Positions 46,308 to 56,773 of a DNA stretch of 64,000 nucleotides are shown here, piece by piece. Every line of letters starts with the position of its first letter. Position 1 is the first letter of the stretch. Location of the stretch: NCBI RefSeq assembly GCF_002351485.1, contig NZ_NWMW01000002.1:806001-870000 (forward strand), written 5' to 3'. The position numbers and the translations under genes were made by a program. The notes beneath the pieces were generated by a model. That model saw only the letters and a program-made list of their open reading frames with translations, was not told where the DNA came from and searched no databases. The stretch is from Sphingomonas spermidinifaciens. GTDB lineage: Bacteria; Pseudomonadota; Alphaproteobacteria; Sphingomonadales; Sphingomonadaceae.

Positions 46308-46352
46308 CGATGCAGCGATTCCTAACTCGCAAAAGCGGTTTTGGCTGCATCG
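46308..46352. repeat. 9-bp inverted repeat between ABC exporter and recA
   Basis: CGATGCAGC (46308-46316) and GCTGCATCG (46344-46352) are perfect inverted copies, 27 bases apart, just upstream of the ABC gene start (46303). It may fold in the exporter leader or bind a regulator. Confidence 0.4.
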
Positions 46353-46399
46353 GGGCGAAACTGCGGGGAAGCGTTCGAGCCGCCGCGACTATCCACGAA

Positions 46400-46437
46400 G
46401 TTCGCGTCTTGTTCTCATCGAACGAATCGGGTACATG
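46400..46437 (+). promoter_or_regulatory. LexA SOS box and promoter of recA
   Basis: GTTC (46400-46403), 7 bases, GTTC (46411-46414) is the exact alphaproteobacterial LexA box. TTGTTC (46409-46414) serves as a -35 overlapping it, 17 bases from TACATG (46432-46437) as -10. Repression by LexA would block polymerase. Confidence 0.85.
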
Positions 46438-46489
46438 ATCGGTGCGCGTTGAACGCCGCGCGCGGTTGCTCTAGCGAGGAAAGCGGAAA

Positions 46490-47563
46490 ATGGCAGCGCA
46501 GCTCAAGGTGATCGGGAACGACATGGCAACCGCGAACGCAGATCGTCAAAAGGCGCTCGACGCCGCCCTGGCACAGATCGACCGTGCCTTCGGCAAGGGG
46601 TCGGCGATGCGGCTGGGCCAGAAGGAGGCGATGCAGGTCGAGGCGATCTCGACCGGCTCGCTCGGCCTCGACATTGCGCTCGGTGTCGGCGGGTTGCCGC
46701 GCGGCCGCGTGATCGAGGTCTATGGCCCCGAAAGCTCGGGCAAGACGACGCTGGCGCTCCACTGCATTGCCGAGGCGCAGAAGATGGGCGGTACCGCCGC
46801 CTTCGTCGATGCCGAGCATGCGCTTGACCCGGTCTATGCCAAGAAGCTGGGCGTCAACATCGACGAGCTGATCGTGTCGCAGCCCGACACCGGCGAGCAG
46901 GCGCTGGAGATCGTCGACACGCTCGTGCGGTCGAACGCCATCGACGTGCTGGTGGTCGATTCGGTCGCCGCGCTGGTGCCGCGTGCCGAGATCGAGGGCG
47001 AGATGGGCGACAGCCATGTCGGCCTGCAGGCGCGCCTTATGTCGCAGAGCCTGCGCAAGCTGACCGGCTCGATCAGCCGCTCGCGCTGCATGGTGATCTT
47101 CATCAACCAGCTGCGCATGAAGATCGGCGTGATGTACGGCAACCCCGAGACGACGACGGGCGGCAATGCGCTCAAATTCTATGCCTCGGTCCGTCTCGAC
47201 ATCCGCCGCACCGGCCAGATCAAGGACCGCGACGAGATCATCGGGAACGCGACTCGCGTGAAGGTGGTCAAGAACAAGGTTGCGCCGCCCTTCAAGCAGG
47301 TCGAGTTCGACATCATGTACGGCGAGGGCATCTCGAAGATCGGCGAGATCCTCGACCTTGGCGTCAAGGCGGGCCTCGTCGAGAAGGCGGGCGCGTGGTT
47401 CAGCTACGACAGCGTCCGCATCGGTCAGGGGCGCGAGAACTCGAAGAACTTCCTGCGCGACAATCCCGAGATCACCGCCCGCCTGGAAGCCGCGATCCGC
47501 GCGCGCACGGCGGAGGTCGCCGAGGAGCTGATGGTCGGCGAGGGGCCGGACGACGACGTCTGA
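46490..47563 (+). CDS. recA: Recombinase RecA
   Basis: A 357-residue RecA that forms filaments on single-stranded DNA for strand exchange and triggers LexA self-cleavage. [13 protein letters not shown] (79-91) is Walker [14 protein letters not shown] Walker B, and [15 protein letters not shown] and [22 protein letters not shown] the DNA loops L1 and L2. ATG 46490 follows GAGGAAAG; MATANAD twelve codons later is an alternative start. It is controlled by the SOS box about 90 bases upstream and closed by a hairpin. Confidence 0.98.
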   Translation: MAAQLKVIGNDMATANADRQKALDAALAQIDRAFGKGSAMRLGQKEAMQVEAISTGSLGLDIALGVGGLPRGRVIEVYGPESSGKTTLALHCIAEAQKMGGTAAFVDAEHALDPVYAKKLGVNIDELIVSQPDTGEQALEIVDTLVRSNAIDVLVVDSVAALVPRAEIEGEMGDSHVGLQARLMSQSLRKLTGSISRSRCMVIFINQLRMKIGVMYGNPETTTGGNALKFYASVRLDIRRTGQIKDRDEIIGNATRVKVVKNKVAPPFKQVEFDIMYGEGISKIGEILDLGVKAGLVEKAGAWFSYDSVRIGQGRENSKNFLRDNPEITARLEAAIRARTAEVAEELMVGEGPDDDV

Positions 47564-47591
47564 TCGGCGATCCGCACCGGGCATGAACAAG

Positions 47592-47625
47592 ACCCCGCTG
47601 CGAGCGATCACGGCGGGGTTTCCCG
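47592..47625 (+). terminator. Terminator after recA
   Basis: ACCCCGC (47592-47598) pairs with GCGGGGT (47613-47619), followed by TTCCCGTT. The loop is 14 bases with room for two more pairs. Confidence 0.75.
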
Positions 47626-47639
47626 TTGGGGGATGTTCG

Positions 47640-48053
47640 GTGGTGATCCGCAGCAGGAAAGATCAGGCGCCCCTGATTGTTGTCTGTAATCGTGAGCAAG
47701 TTTTTACCCCGGCGGGGAAGGGAAGGGACTGTCGAAGGCGACAAACGGGTGTTGCCCTCTCGCGTGAAACCGGAGCCAGGCCGCGCCCCACGGCTTTGTG
47801 ATCCGAGTGGCTACACCTTCGATCCGAAGGGTCTCAGGCGCCGGCGAGCCCTCGCGGGCTCGTCCCTTGGCACCCACAATCTCGCGCGAAGCGCCGCGCT
47901 GGATGAGATCGCGCGGCAAGTTTTCTTGGCGCTTGCCGATCGCATCCGCTGGGTGCGCTCAGCGACCTCGACTGATTCCTCGACCCACCCCATCATCACC
48001 TTTGCCCTCGCGTACCCTTCAGCTTCGCGCAACAAGCGCCTAGATCGGCAGTC
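47640..48053. other. Unassigned 400-base gap with several hairpins
   Basis: No coding frame looks real. Visible foldings are TGTCG-aagg-CGACA (about 47728-47741), CCTTCG-atc-CGAAGG (47816-47830) and CGAGCCC-tcgc-GGGCTCG (47845-47862). It could hold a non-coding RNA, the leader of the DUF1275 gene, or nothing. I looked for features of tmRNA, 6S RNA, SRP RNA and RNase P RNA and found no decisive one. Confidence 0.4.
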
Positions 48054-48725
48054 ATGCAGCCGCCCCCTTTTCCGTTTCTGCCGCTCGCCGCGGCGATCGC
48101 CGCGCTCGCGGGGTTTGTCGATGCCTATGCGTTCGTCCGGCTCGGCAACTTCTTCGTCTCGTTCATGAGCGGAAATGCGACCCGGGGCGGCGTTGCGCTG
48201 GGTGGCGGCTATGGCGGAGGCGGGGTGCTCGCGCTGTCGCTGGTGCTGGCATTCCTCGCCGGCGTGATGCTCGCGGCGGTGGCGGCGCGCCGCTTCGAGC
48301 GCGTGGGCGCGGCGGCGGCAATGGGGCTCGCGACACTGCTCATGATCGGCGCCGCGGTCGCGGCGGGCGCGTCGGCTGCCCTGTCGATGCCGCTGCTCGC
48401 GGCGGCGACGGGCGCGATGAACGGCGTTCGAGCGCCGGACGGCGGGCTGTCAGCCGGCCTCACCTACATGACCGGTAATCTGGTGCGGCTGGGTCAGTCG
48501 CTTGCCGACGCCCTCATGGGTGGAGCGTCGCGCTGGGCTTGGCTGCCCTATCTCCTGCTCTGGTTGACCTTCGTCGGCGGTGCGGTCGCGGGGACGATCG
48601 TCGAGCGGGCGCTGGGTGACTTCACGCTCTGGTACGCGGCCCTGATCGCCGCGTGGCTCGCGCTGCTGCTGGCAGGCCGAATGGGCCGCGGTGCCGAGAA
48701 CGCCGCACCATCATCCCGAATTTGA
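48054..48725 (+). CDS. YoaK/DUF1275 family membrane protein
   Basis: A 223-residue protein with about six hydrophobic helices. AALAGFVDAYAFVRLGNFFVSFMSGNATR is the family signature, and TYMTGNLVRLGQSLADAL the second conserved block. Function unknown; some members are annotated as transporters without evidence. The last codons run into the dispersed repeat at 48711, so the natural C-terminus may have been altered by it. Confidence 0.88.
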   Translation: MQPPPFPFLPLAAAIAALAGFVDAYAFVRLGNFFVSFMSGNATRGGVALGGGYGGGGVLALSLVLAFLAGVMLAAVAARRFERVGAAAAMGLATLLMIGAAVAAGASAALSMPLLAAATGAMNGVRAPDGGLSAGLTYMTGNLVRLGQSLADALMGGASRWAWLPYLLLWLTFVGGAVAGTIVERALGDFTLWYAALIAAWLALLLAGRMGRGAENAAPSSRI

Positions 48726-48800
48726 CCGGGGATCCCGTTCACTTCCCACGGGTCGGCAGCAAGAACAAGCCGGACCCCGGATCAAATCCGGGGTGACGAT
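48711..48800. repeat. REP-like palindromes between converging genes
   Basis: ACCCCGGAT (48774-48782) pairs with ATCCGGGGT (48786-48794) around CAA, followed by GACGATGACA. CATCATCCCGAATTTGACC at its left edge and a further GGGGATCCCG add a second unit. Nearly the same stem is at 10953-10973. Confidence 0.75.
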
Positions 48801-48826
48801 GACATGGCGGCCCGCACGCCCCCCGG

Positions 48827-50221
48827 TCAGACGTGGATCGGCTTGCCCCGCACCGCCATCGCGGCTTCCTTCAGGGCCTCCGAATGCGTCGGATGCGCAT
48901 GGCAGGTATAGGCGATGTCCTCTGCCGTCGCGCCGAACTCCATCGCCTGCGTCGCCTGTGCGATCATCGTGCCGGCAAGCGAGGTGATGATCCAGACACC
49001 CAGCACGCGGTCGGTTTCGGCGTCCGAGATGACCTTCACGAAGCCGTCCGGCTCGTGATTGGTCTTGGCGCGGCTGTTGCCGGCCATCGGGAACTTGCCG
49101 ACCTTGACCTCGCCCTTTTCGCGCGCGGCCTCTTCGGTGAGGCCGATGCCCGCGATCTCGGGCATCGTGTAGACGACGCTCGGGATAAGGTCGTGGTTCA
49201 CGATCCCCGTGTGGCCGGCGATGTTCTCGGCAACCGCAATCCCCTCGTCCTCCGCCTTGTGCGCGAGCATCGGGCCGGGGGTCACGTCGCCGATCGCCCA
49301 AATGCCGTCAACCTTGGTCGCGAAATCATGATCGACCTCGATCTGGCCGCGCCCATTGAGCGCGACGCCGGCGGCTTCAAGATTCAGCCCCTCGGTATTC
49401 GGACGGCGGCCGATCGCGACCAGGACGTTGTCCGCCTCGATCGTCTCGGCCGCGCCGCCGGCTGCGGGCTCGACAGTGATCGTCGCCTTGTCGCCATTCA
49501 CCGCGACACCCGTGACCTTGGTACCGGTCCTGAATTCGATGCCCTGCTTCTTGAAGAGCTTGGCGCTTTCCTTGCGCACGTCGCCGTCAAAGCCCGGCAG
49601 GATCTGGTCGAGATACTCGATCACCGTCACCTTCGCGCCGAGCCGCTTCCAGACGCTGCCGAGTTCCAGGCCGATCACACCACCGCCGATGACGACGAGA
49701 TGGCCGGGCACGCGGTCGAGCTCGAGCGCGCCGGTCGAATCGACGACGACCTTCTGGTCGACCTCGACACCGGGCAGCGGCGTGACCGACGACCCCGTCG
49801 CGATGACGATGTCGCGCGCGGTGACGGTGCGGTCGCCGACCTTGACCGTGCCCGAATCGACGAAGCTCGCGCGGCCCTTCAGCCACTCGACCTTGTTCTT
49901 CCTGAACAGATATTCGATGCCGCCTGTCAGGCCCTTCACCGCGTCGATCCGCTGCGCGTGCATCGCGTCGAGGTCCAGGCTGACGCTGTCGAACTTGACG
50001 CCGAGCTTCGCGAGGGCGCCACCGGCAGCTTCGGCATAAAGCTCGGAGGCGTGGAGCAGCGCCTTGGACGGAATGCAGCCGACATTGAGACAGGTGCCGC
50101 CCAGCGTCTCGCGCGCTTCGGCACAGGCGACGCGCTGGCCCAGCTGCGCCGCGCGGATCGCCGCGACGTAGCCGCCCGGACCGGCACCGATCACCAGCAC
50201 GTCGAAGTCGTAGTCAGCCAT
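48827..50221 (-). CDS. lpdA: Dihydrolipoyl dehydrogenase (E3)
   Basis: A 464-residue FAD disulfide oxidoreductase that reoxidises dihydrolipoamide of the 2-oxoglutarate dehydrogenase complex. VIGAGPGGYVAAIRAAQLG binds FAD, GGTCLNVGCIPSKALL has the redox disulfide, VIGGGVIGLELGSVW binds NAD, and the C-terminal HAHPTHSEALKEA holds the His-Glu active pair. It follows sucB after a repeat and about 124 bases; the reverse-strand order sucA-sucB-lpd is typical. Confidence 0.97.
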   Translation of the reverse strand: MADYDFDVLVIGAGPGGYVAAIRAAQLGQRVACAEARETLGGTCLNVGCIPSKALLHASELYAEAAGGALAKLGVKFDSVSLDLDAMHAQRIDAVKGLTGGIEYLFRKNKVEWLKGRASFVDSGTVKVGDRTVTARDIVIATGSSVTPLPGVEVDQKVVVDSTGALELDRVPGHLVVIGGGVIGLELGSVWKRLGAKVTVIEYLDQILPGFDGDVRKESAKLFKKQGIEFRTGTKVTGVAVNGDKATITVEPAAGGAAETIEADNVLVAIGRRPNTEGLNLEAAGVALNGRGQIEVDHDFATKVDGIWAIGDVTPGPMLAHKAEDEGIAVAENIAGHTGIVNHDLIPSVVYTMPEIAGIGLTEEAAREKGEVKVGKFPMAGNSRAKTNHEPDGFVKVISDAETDRVLGVWIITSLAGTMIAQATQAMEFGATAEDIAYTCHAHPTHSEALKEAAMAVRGKPIHV

Positions 50222-50231
50222 TATCCAAACT

Positions 50232-50321
50232 CCGTTCGCCCCGAGCCTGTCGAAGGGCCGTACTTTACGCTCATCCGTTCGATGAAGAAGGGTGGTGCTT
50301 CGACAAGCTCAGCACGAACGG
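50232..50321. repeat. Inverted dispersed repeat between lpd and sucB
   Basis: The 24 bases at 50232-50255 (CCGTTCGCCCCGAGCC...) and 50298-50321 (CTTCGACAAGCTCAGC...) are inverted copies with 20 of 24 positions paired. The core TTCGACAAGCTCA recurs at 59165. A common alphaproteobacterial palindromic repeat, forming a long hairpin in the operon mRNA. Confidence 0.75.
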
Positions 50322-50345
50322 AAATTGGGGTTGTCTCGCTGAAAC

Positions 50346-51602
50346 TTAAAGATCGATCAGCAGGCGCGTCGGGTCCTCGATCGCATTCTTGAGCGCGACG
50401 AGGAAGGTCACCGCCTCGCGGCCGTCGATCAGGCGATGATCATAGCTGAGCGCCAGATACATCATCGGGCGGACGACGACCTGGCCGTCGCGGACGACCG
50501 GACGGTCCTCGATCCGGTGGAGACCGAGCACCGCCGACTGCGGCGGGTTGATGATCGGGGTCGACATGAGCGAGCCGAACACACCGCCGTTGGAAATGGT
50601 GAAGGTGCCGCCCTTCATCTCTTCCATCTTGAGCGTGCCGTCCTTGGCGCGCTTGCCGAAATCGCCGATCGTCTTCTCGATCCCGGCGACCGACAGGCTC
50701 TCGGCATTGCGGATGACGGGGACGACGAGGCCCTGCGGCGCGGAGACGGCGACCGAGATGTCGGCATAGTCGCGATAGACGATCTCGTCGCCCTCGATCG
50801 AGGCATTGACGGCGGGGATATCCTTCAACGCCATGCACGCGGCCTTCACGAAGAAGCCCATGAAGCCGAGGCGAACGCCGTGCTTCTTCTCGAACAGGTC
50901 CTTGTACTTGGTCCGCGCCTCGATCACCGCGGTCATGTCGACGTCATTGAACGTCGTGAGCAGCGCGGCGGTGTCCTGCGCGTCCTTCAGGCGCTTGGCG
51001 ATCGTCTGGCGCAGGCGCGTCATGCGGACGCGCTCCTCACGGCGATTGTCGCCGGCCGGGGCAGCAGCCGCAGCCGCGGGCGTGGGCACAGGCGCCGGCG
51101 CGGCGGGCGCGCTCGACTTGGCGGAAGCGGCGGCGACGACGTCCTCCTTGGTGATGCGGCCGTCCTTCCCCGAGCCCTTGATCGTCGCGGGATCGACGCC
51201 GTGCTCAAGGATAGCGCGGCGCACCGAAGGCGAGAGCGCGGCGGCGTCGACATGCTCGGCGGGAGCCGGTGCCTGCTGCGCCGCCTCGGCAGGCGCGGGG
51301 GCCGGGGCGGGCGTCGGTGCCGCCGCGGGAGCGGCCTCGGCCTTCGGCGCCGCCGCCGCACCGTCGCCGGCTTCGATCGTGCCGATCATCGCACCGACAT
51401 TGACGGTATCGCCGGGCTTCACCGCATGCTGGCCCATCACGCCGGCGGCGGGGGCAGGCACTTCGACCGAGACCTTGTCGGTCTCGAGGCTGGCGACGGG
51501 CTCGTCGGCGGCGACCGCCTCACCCGGCTGCTTCAGCCATTCGCCGAGCGTCGCTTCGGTGATCGATTCGCCCAGCACGGGGACGAGGATTTCGGTGGCC
51601 AT
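50346..51602 (-). CDS. sucB: Dihydrolipoyllysine succinyltransferase (E2 of 2-oxoglutarate dehydrogenase)
   Basis: A 418-residue E2 with one lipoyl domain (lipoyl-lysine K43 in [10 protein letters not shown]), an Ala/Pro-rich hinge (~80-120), and a peripheral-subunit-binding domain ([32 protein letters not shown]). A second hinge leads to the catalytic core, with [20 protein letters not shown] and the active-site [14 protein letters not shown]. It transfers succinyl to CoA and forms the 24-mer core. It lies 27 bases after sucA. Confidence 0.97.
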   Translation of the reverse strand: MATEILVPVLGESITEATLGEWLKQPGEAVAADEPVASLETDKVSVEVPAPAAGVMGQHAVKPGDTVNVGAMIGTIEAGDGAAAAPKAEAAPAAAPTPAPAPAPAEAAQQAPAPAEHVDAAALSPSVRRAILEHGVDPATIKGSGKDGRITKEDVVAAASAKSSAPAAPAPVPTPAAAAAAPAGDNRREERVRMTRLRQTIAKRLKDAQDTAALLTTFNDVDMTAVIEARTKYKDLFEKKHGVRLGFMGFFVKAACMALKDIPAVNASIEGDEIVYRDYADISVAVSAPQGLVVPVIRNAESLSVAGIEKTIGDFGKRAKDGTLKMEEMKGGTFTISNGGVFGSLMSTPIINPPQSAVLGLHRIEDRPVVRDGQVVVRPMMYLALSYDHRLIDGREAVTFLVALKNAIEDPTRLLIDL

Positions 51603-51629
51603 TTCGGTTCGTCCTTCTTCAGGCTTCGA

Positions 51630-54608
51630 TCACGACGCGGCCTTGCCGGTCGCATTGTTGCTGTCGGATTGGCGCGTGCGGCGGATTTCCTCGCGCACGC
51701 TGTGGCCGAGCGCGTCGGCGACGAGCGCGCCCTGCTCGGTCTGGTGCCGCTTCATCAGGCCCGTGGCGGGCGAGGCCGAGGCGGCACGGCCCGCGTAGCG
51801 CGCACGCTCGACCGGCGAGCCGGCGGCGGCGAGTGCCTCCTCGATCAGCGGCTCGACGAAGAACCACGAGCCGTTGTTCTTGGGCTCTTCCTGCGCCCAG
51901 ACCACGTCCTCGAGCTGCGGCATCCGCGACAGGCGCGCGGCCAGCGGCTCGCCGGGGAAGGGGTAGAGCTGTTCGACGCGGATGATCTGCGTGGCGGTGT
52001 CGCCGGCGGCGTCGCGCGCCTCGATCAGATCATAGGCGACCTTGCCCGAACAGAGCACGACGCGCTTCGTCGCCTCATCTGCCGGGGCCGAGGGGTCGGA
52101 CAGTAGCCGCTGGAAATGGCTGGTGCCGACGAAATCCTCGGCCTTCGACACCGCCATCTTGTGGCGGAGCAGCGACTTGGGCGTGAAGACGACCAGCGGC
52201 TTGCGGAAGTTACGGTGCATCTGCCGGCGCAGCAGGTGGAAATAGTTGGCCGGCGTGGTGCAGTTCGCGACCTGCATGTTGTCCTGTGCGCACAGCTGCA
52301 GGAAGCGTTCGAGACGCGCCGACGAATGCTCCGGCCCCTGGCCCTCATAGCCGTGCGGCAGCAGCAGGACGAGGCCGTTGGCGCGCAGCCACTTGGCCTC
52401 ACCCGACGCGATGAACTGGTCGATCATGATCTGCGCGCCGTTTGCGAAGTCGCCGAACTGCGCCTCCCACAGCACCAGCGTCTTGGGATCGGCGAGCGCA
52501 AAGCCGTATTCGAAACCCAGCACCCCATATTCAGACAGCGGGCTGTCGAGCACCTCGAACCGGCCGTGCGGGATTTCAGCGAGGGGCACGTAGCGCCGCT
52601 CGTCGTTCTGATCGACCCAGACGGCGTGCCGTTGGCTGAACGTGCCGCGGCCCGAATCCTGGCCCGACAGGCGGACGCCGTAACCCTCGGACAGGAGCGA
52701 GCCGAACGCCAGCGCCTCGCCCGTCGCCCAGTCGAAGCCGGAGCCCGAACGGAACATCTCGCGCTTCGCTTCGAGCACGCGGCCAAGCGTCTTGTGCAGC
52801 TCGTACCCCTCGGGCGTCTCGGTCAGCGTGCGGCCGAGCGAATCGAACAGCTTCTGCTCGATGCCGGTATCGACGCTCCGCCGCGCGGTTTCGGCATCGA
52901 CCGGCGCGTGGAGACCCGACCAGCGACCGGCGAACCAGTCGGCCTTGTTGGGCTTGTACCCCTTCGCGCCGTCGAACGACTCTTCGAGAACCGCGGTGAA
53001 CTCGTCGGTCTTGGCCTTGACGAAGCCGTCGTCGATCACGCCCTCGGCCACCAGCCGCTTGCCGTAGATCTCGCTGACCGGCGGGTGCTGGCGGATCGAC
53101 TTGTACATGATCGGCTGGGTGAAGCTCGGCTCGTCGCCCTCGTTGTGCCCGAAACGGCGATAGCACCACATGTCGATGACGACGTCGCGCTTGAACGTCT
53201 GGCGGAATTCGGTCGCGACCTTGCAGGCGAAGGTCACGGCCTCGGGATCGTCGCCGTTGACGTGCAGGATCGGCGCCTGGACGCCCTTGGCGACATCTGA
53301 CGGATAAGGCGACGAGCGCGCGAATTGCGGGCTGGTCGTGAAGCCGATCTGATTGTTGATGACGAAATGGACGCAGCCGCCGGTGTTGTAGCCGCGGATG
53401 CCCGAAAAGCCGAGGCATTCCCAGACGATGCCCTGGCCCGCGAACGCCGCGTCGCCGTGGATCAGCACGGGCAGCACCTGCTCATGCTTGTCGAGATCCT
53501 GGCGGAAGGTCTGCTGCGCGCGCACCTTGCCCAGGACGACGGGATTCACCGCCTCCAGGTGGCTGGGGTTGGCGACCAGCGACATGTGGACGTTGATCCC
53601 GTCGAACTCGCGGTCGGTCGAAGTGCCGAGGTGGTACTTCACGTCGCCCGACCCGCCGATGTCGTCGGGATTGGCCGATCCGCCCGCAAACTCGTGGAAG
53701 ATCACACGATAGGGCTTGGCCATGACGTTGGCGAGGACGTTCAGGCGGCCGCGATGCGCCATGCCGTAGACGATCTCGCGCACGCCGAGCTGGCCGCCGT
53801 ACTTGATGACCGCCTCCAGCGCGGGGATCATCGATTCGCCACCGTCGAGGCCGAAGCGCTTGGTGCCGACATACTTGCGGCCCAGGAACTTCTCCCACTG
53901 CTCGGCCTCGATCACCTTGGAAAGGATCGCCTTCTTGCCTTCGGTGGTGAACTCAATGGCCTTGTCCTGGCCTTCCATCCGATCCTGGAGGAAGCGGCGC
54001 TCCTCGACATCGGCGATGTGCATATATTCGAGGCCGACATTGCCGCAGTAGTTCTTCCGCAGCGTGTCGACGACCTGGCGGATCGTCGCGGTTTCGAAGC
54101 CGAGCGCGCCGCCGAGATAGACCGGGCGATCGATCTCGCTGTCGTGAAAGCCGTGATATTCGGTCTTCAGATCCTCGGGCATCTCACGCTTGGACAGGCC
54201 CAGCGGGTCGAGATTGGCGGCAAGATGCCCGCGCACACGATAGGTGCGGATGAGCATCATCGCGCGGATCGAATCCTGCGCCGCGCGCTGGATATCGGCG
54301 GTCGAGGGAACAGGGGTCGCGGCCTTGGGCGCGGGGGCCGGCGCGCCTGAGCCCTTGACCGGCTTGGGCGCAGGATCCATCTGCGTAGGGTCGAGCGCGG
54401 CGGTCAGCGCGTCGGTGTCGCTCAGGGGCCAGTTCTTGCGCGCCCAGCTGGGACCGCTAACGACATTCTCCAGCCCGTCGAAGAAGGCACGCCAGCCATC
54501 CTCGACCGAAGCCGGATCGGCCTTGTACCGGGCGTAGAGCGTGTCGATGAACGCGGGGCTCACGCCGCCCGCCACATCCGCGAAATCCTGACCTTCGTAA
54601 CCCATCAT
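51630..54608 (-). CDS. sucA: 2-Oxoglutarate dehydrogenase E1
   Basis: A 992-residue thiamin-diphosphate enzyme of the TCA cycle. The N-terminal segment FIDTLYARYKADPASVEDGWRAFF binds E2; a Pro/Ala linker at ~75-105 precedes the ThDP domain (YGMAHRGRLNVLANV, HGDAAFAGQGIVWE, FVINNQIGFTTSP). The pyrimidine-binding half follows (GRGTFSQRHAVWVDQ, LLPHGYEGQGPEHSSARLERFLQLC). It is slightly longer than the typical ~940 because of its linker. ATG 54608 or the adjacent ATG 54605. Confidence 0.97.
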   Translation of the reverse strand: MMGYEGQDFADVAGGVSPAFIDTLYARYKADPASVEDGWRAFFDGLENVVSGPSWARKNWPLSDTDALTAALDPTQMDPAPKPVKGSGAPAPAPKAATPVPSTADIQRAAQDSIRAMMLIRTYRVRGHLAANLDPLGLSKREMPEDLKTEYHGFHDSEIDRPVYLGGALGFETATIRQVVDTLRKNYCGNVGLEYMHIADVEERRFLQDRMEGQDKAIEFTTEGKKAILSKVIEAEQWEKFLGRKYVGTKRFGLDGGESMIPALEAVIKYGGQLGVREIVYGMAHRGRLNVLANVMAKPYRVIFHEFAGGSANPDDIGGSGDVKYHLGTSTDREFDGINVHMSLVANPSHLEAVNPVVLGKVRAQQTFRQDLDKHEQVLPVLIHGDAAFAGQGIVWECLGFSGIRGYNTGGCVHFVINNQIGFTTSPQFARSSPYPSDVAKGVQAPILHVNGDDPEAVTFACKVATEFRQTFKRDVVIDMWCYRRFGHNEGDEPSFTQPIMYKSIRQHPPVSEIYGKRLVAEGVIDDGFVKAKTDEFTAVLEESFDGAKGYKPNKADWFAGRWSGLHAPVDAETARRSVDTGIEQKLFDSLGRTLTETPEGYELHKTLGRVLEAKREMFRSGSGFDWATGEALAFGSLLSEGYGVRLSGQDSGRGTFSQRHAVWVDQNDERRYVPLAEIPHGRFEVLDSPLSEYGVLGFEYGFALADPKTLVLWEAQFGDFANGAQIMIDQFIASGEAKWLRANGLVLLLPHGYEGQGPEHSSARLERFLQLCAQDNMQVANCTTPANYFHLLRRQMHRNFRKPLVVFTPKSLLRHKMAVSKAEDFVGTSHFQRLLSDPSAPADEATKRVVLCSGKVAYDLIEARDAAGDTATQIIRVEQLYPFPGEPLAARLSRMPQLEDVVWAQEEPKNNGSWFFVEPLIEEALAAAGSPVERARYAGRAASASPATGLMKRHQTEQGALVADALGHSVREEIRRTRQSDSNNATGKAAS

Positions 54609-54706
54609 GCACCTCGACCCCGCTCGATCGAGACGGGACTGTCAGTGGCCAGCGTTGGCAACGCCGGCCATTCGCCGCTCCCGAACGCCGGGAGCGGCCG
54701 AAAGGA

Positions 54707-55591
54707 TCAACCCTTCAGAACCTCGACGAGCGTCTCGCCGAGCAGGCTGGGGCTGGCCGACACCTTGATGCCCGCCGCTTCCATCGCCGCGATCTTGCTC
54801 TCGGCGTCGCCCTTGCCGCCCGACACGATCGCGCCGGCATGGCCCATGCGGCGGCCCGGAGGCGCCGTGCGGCCCGCGATGAAGCCGGCCATCGGCTTCT
54901 TGCGACCACGCTTGGCCTCGTCGATCAGGAACTGCGCGGCCTGCTCCTCGGCGTCGCCGCCGATCTCGCCGATCATGATGATCGACTTGGTCTCGTCGTC
55001 GGCGAGGAACAACTCGAGCACGTCGATGAAGTTGGTACCGTTGACGGGATCGCCGCCAATGCCGACCGCGGTGGTCTGGCCAAGGCCCGCATTTGTCGTC
55101 TGGAACACCGCCTCATAGGTGAGGGTCCCCGAGCGCGAGACGACGCCGACCGACCCCTTGGAAAAGATCGAACCCGGCATGATGCCGATCTTGCACTCGC
55201 CCGGCGTCAGCACGCCGGGGCAGTTCGGGCCGATAAGCCGCGACTTCGAGCCCGACAGCGCGCGCTTGACCTTGACCATGTCGAGCACCGGGATGCCCTC
55301 GGTAATCGCGACGATCAGCGGGACCTCGGCGTCGATCGCCTCGAGGATGGAATCCGCGGCAAAGGCGGGCGGCACGTAGACGACGCTGGCGGTCGCGCCG
55401 GTCGTGTCCACCGCCTCGGCCACCGTGTTGAAGACGGGCAGGCCGATGTGCTCAGACCCGCCCTTGCCGGGCGTGACGCCGCCGACCATCTGCGTGCCGT
55501 AGGCCAGCGCCTGCTCGGTATGAAAGGTGCCGGTGGCGCCCGTCATGCCCTGAACGATGACCTTGGTGTTCTTGTCGACGAGGATGCTCAT
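54707..55591 (-). CDS. sucD: Succinyl-CoA synthetase alpha subunit
   Basis: A 294-residue subunit with the CoA-binding Rossmann domain ([23 protein letters not shown]), the ligase segment [23 protein letters not shown] and the phosphorylated histidine in [18 protein letters not shown]. It needs the beta subunit SucC, which is not beside it: mdh lies upstream across 75 bases and sucA downstream. Confidence 0.97.
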   Translation of the reverse strand: MSILVDKNTKVIVQGMTGATGTFHTEQALAYGTQMVGGVTPGKGGSEHIGLPVFNTVAEAVDTTGATASVVYVPPAFAADSILEAIDAEVPLIVAITEGIPVLDMVKVKRALSGSKSRLIGPNCPGVLTPGECKIGIMPGSIFSKGSVGVVSRSGTLTYEAVFQTTNAGLGQTTAVGIGGDPVNGTNFIDVLELFLADDETKSIIMIGEIGGDAEEQAAQFLIDEAKRGRKKPMAGFIAGRTAPPGRRMGHAGAIVSGGKGDAESKIAAMEAAGIKVSASPSLLGETLVEVLKG

Positions 55592-55666
55592 CGGAATTCC
55601 CTGAAAGTGGCGGCCGGAGGCCGAACGAAAACGAAAGCGGCGCCCGGCCTGGCCGGGCGCGCGGGA

Positions 55667-56638
<972 letters not shown>

Positions 56639-56773
56639 CTAGACGGACCAGAAGTGGCGGACGCACGCAGGAGCGCCCGCGAGAACCGGGGCGACTTAAG
56701 CCTTTTGGCTGGACGCGACAACCGCCTATCGACACCAGCGGCAAACTATCTTTGCGACTTGTTCGCAAGTGCA

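Noticed and set aside
47640-47870. tmRNA, 6S RNA or other known RNA downstream of recA
   Set aside because: No recognisable tag frame, T-loop with CCA end, SRP core or RNase P core was seen; kept only as an unassigned structured gap.
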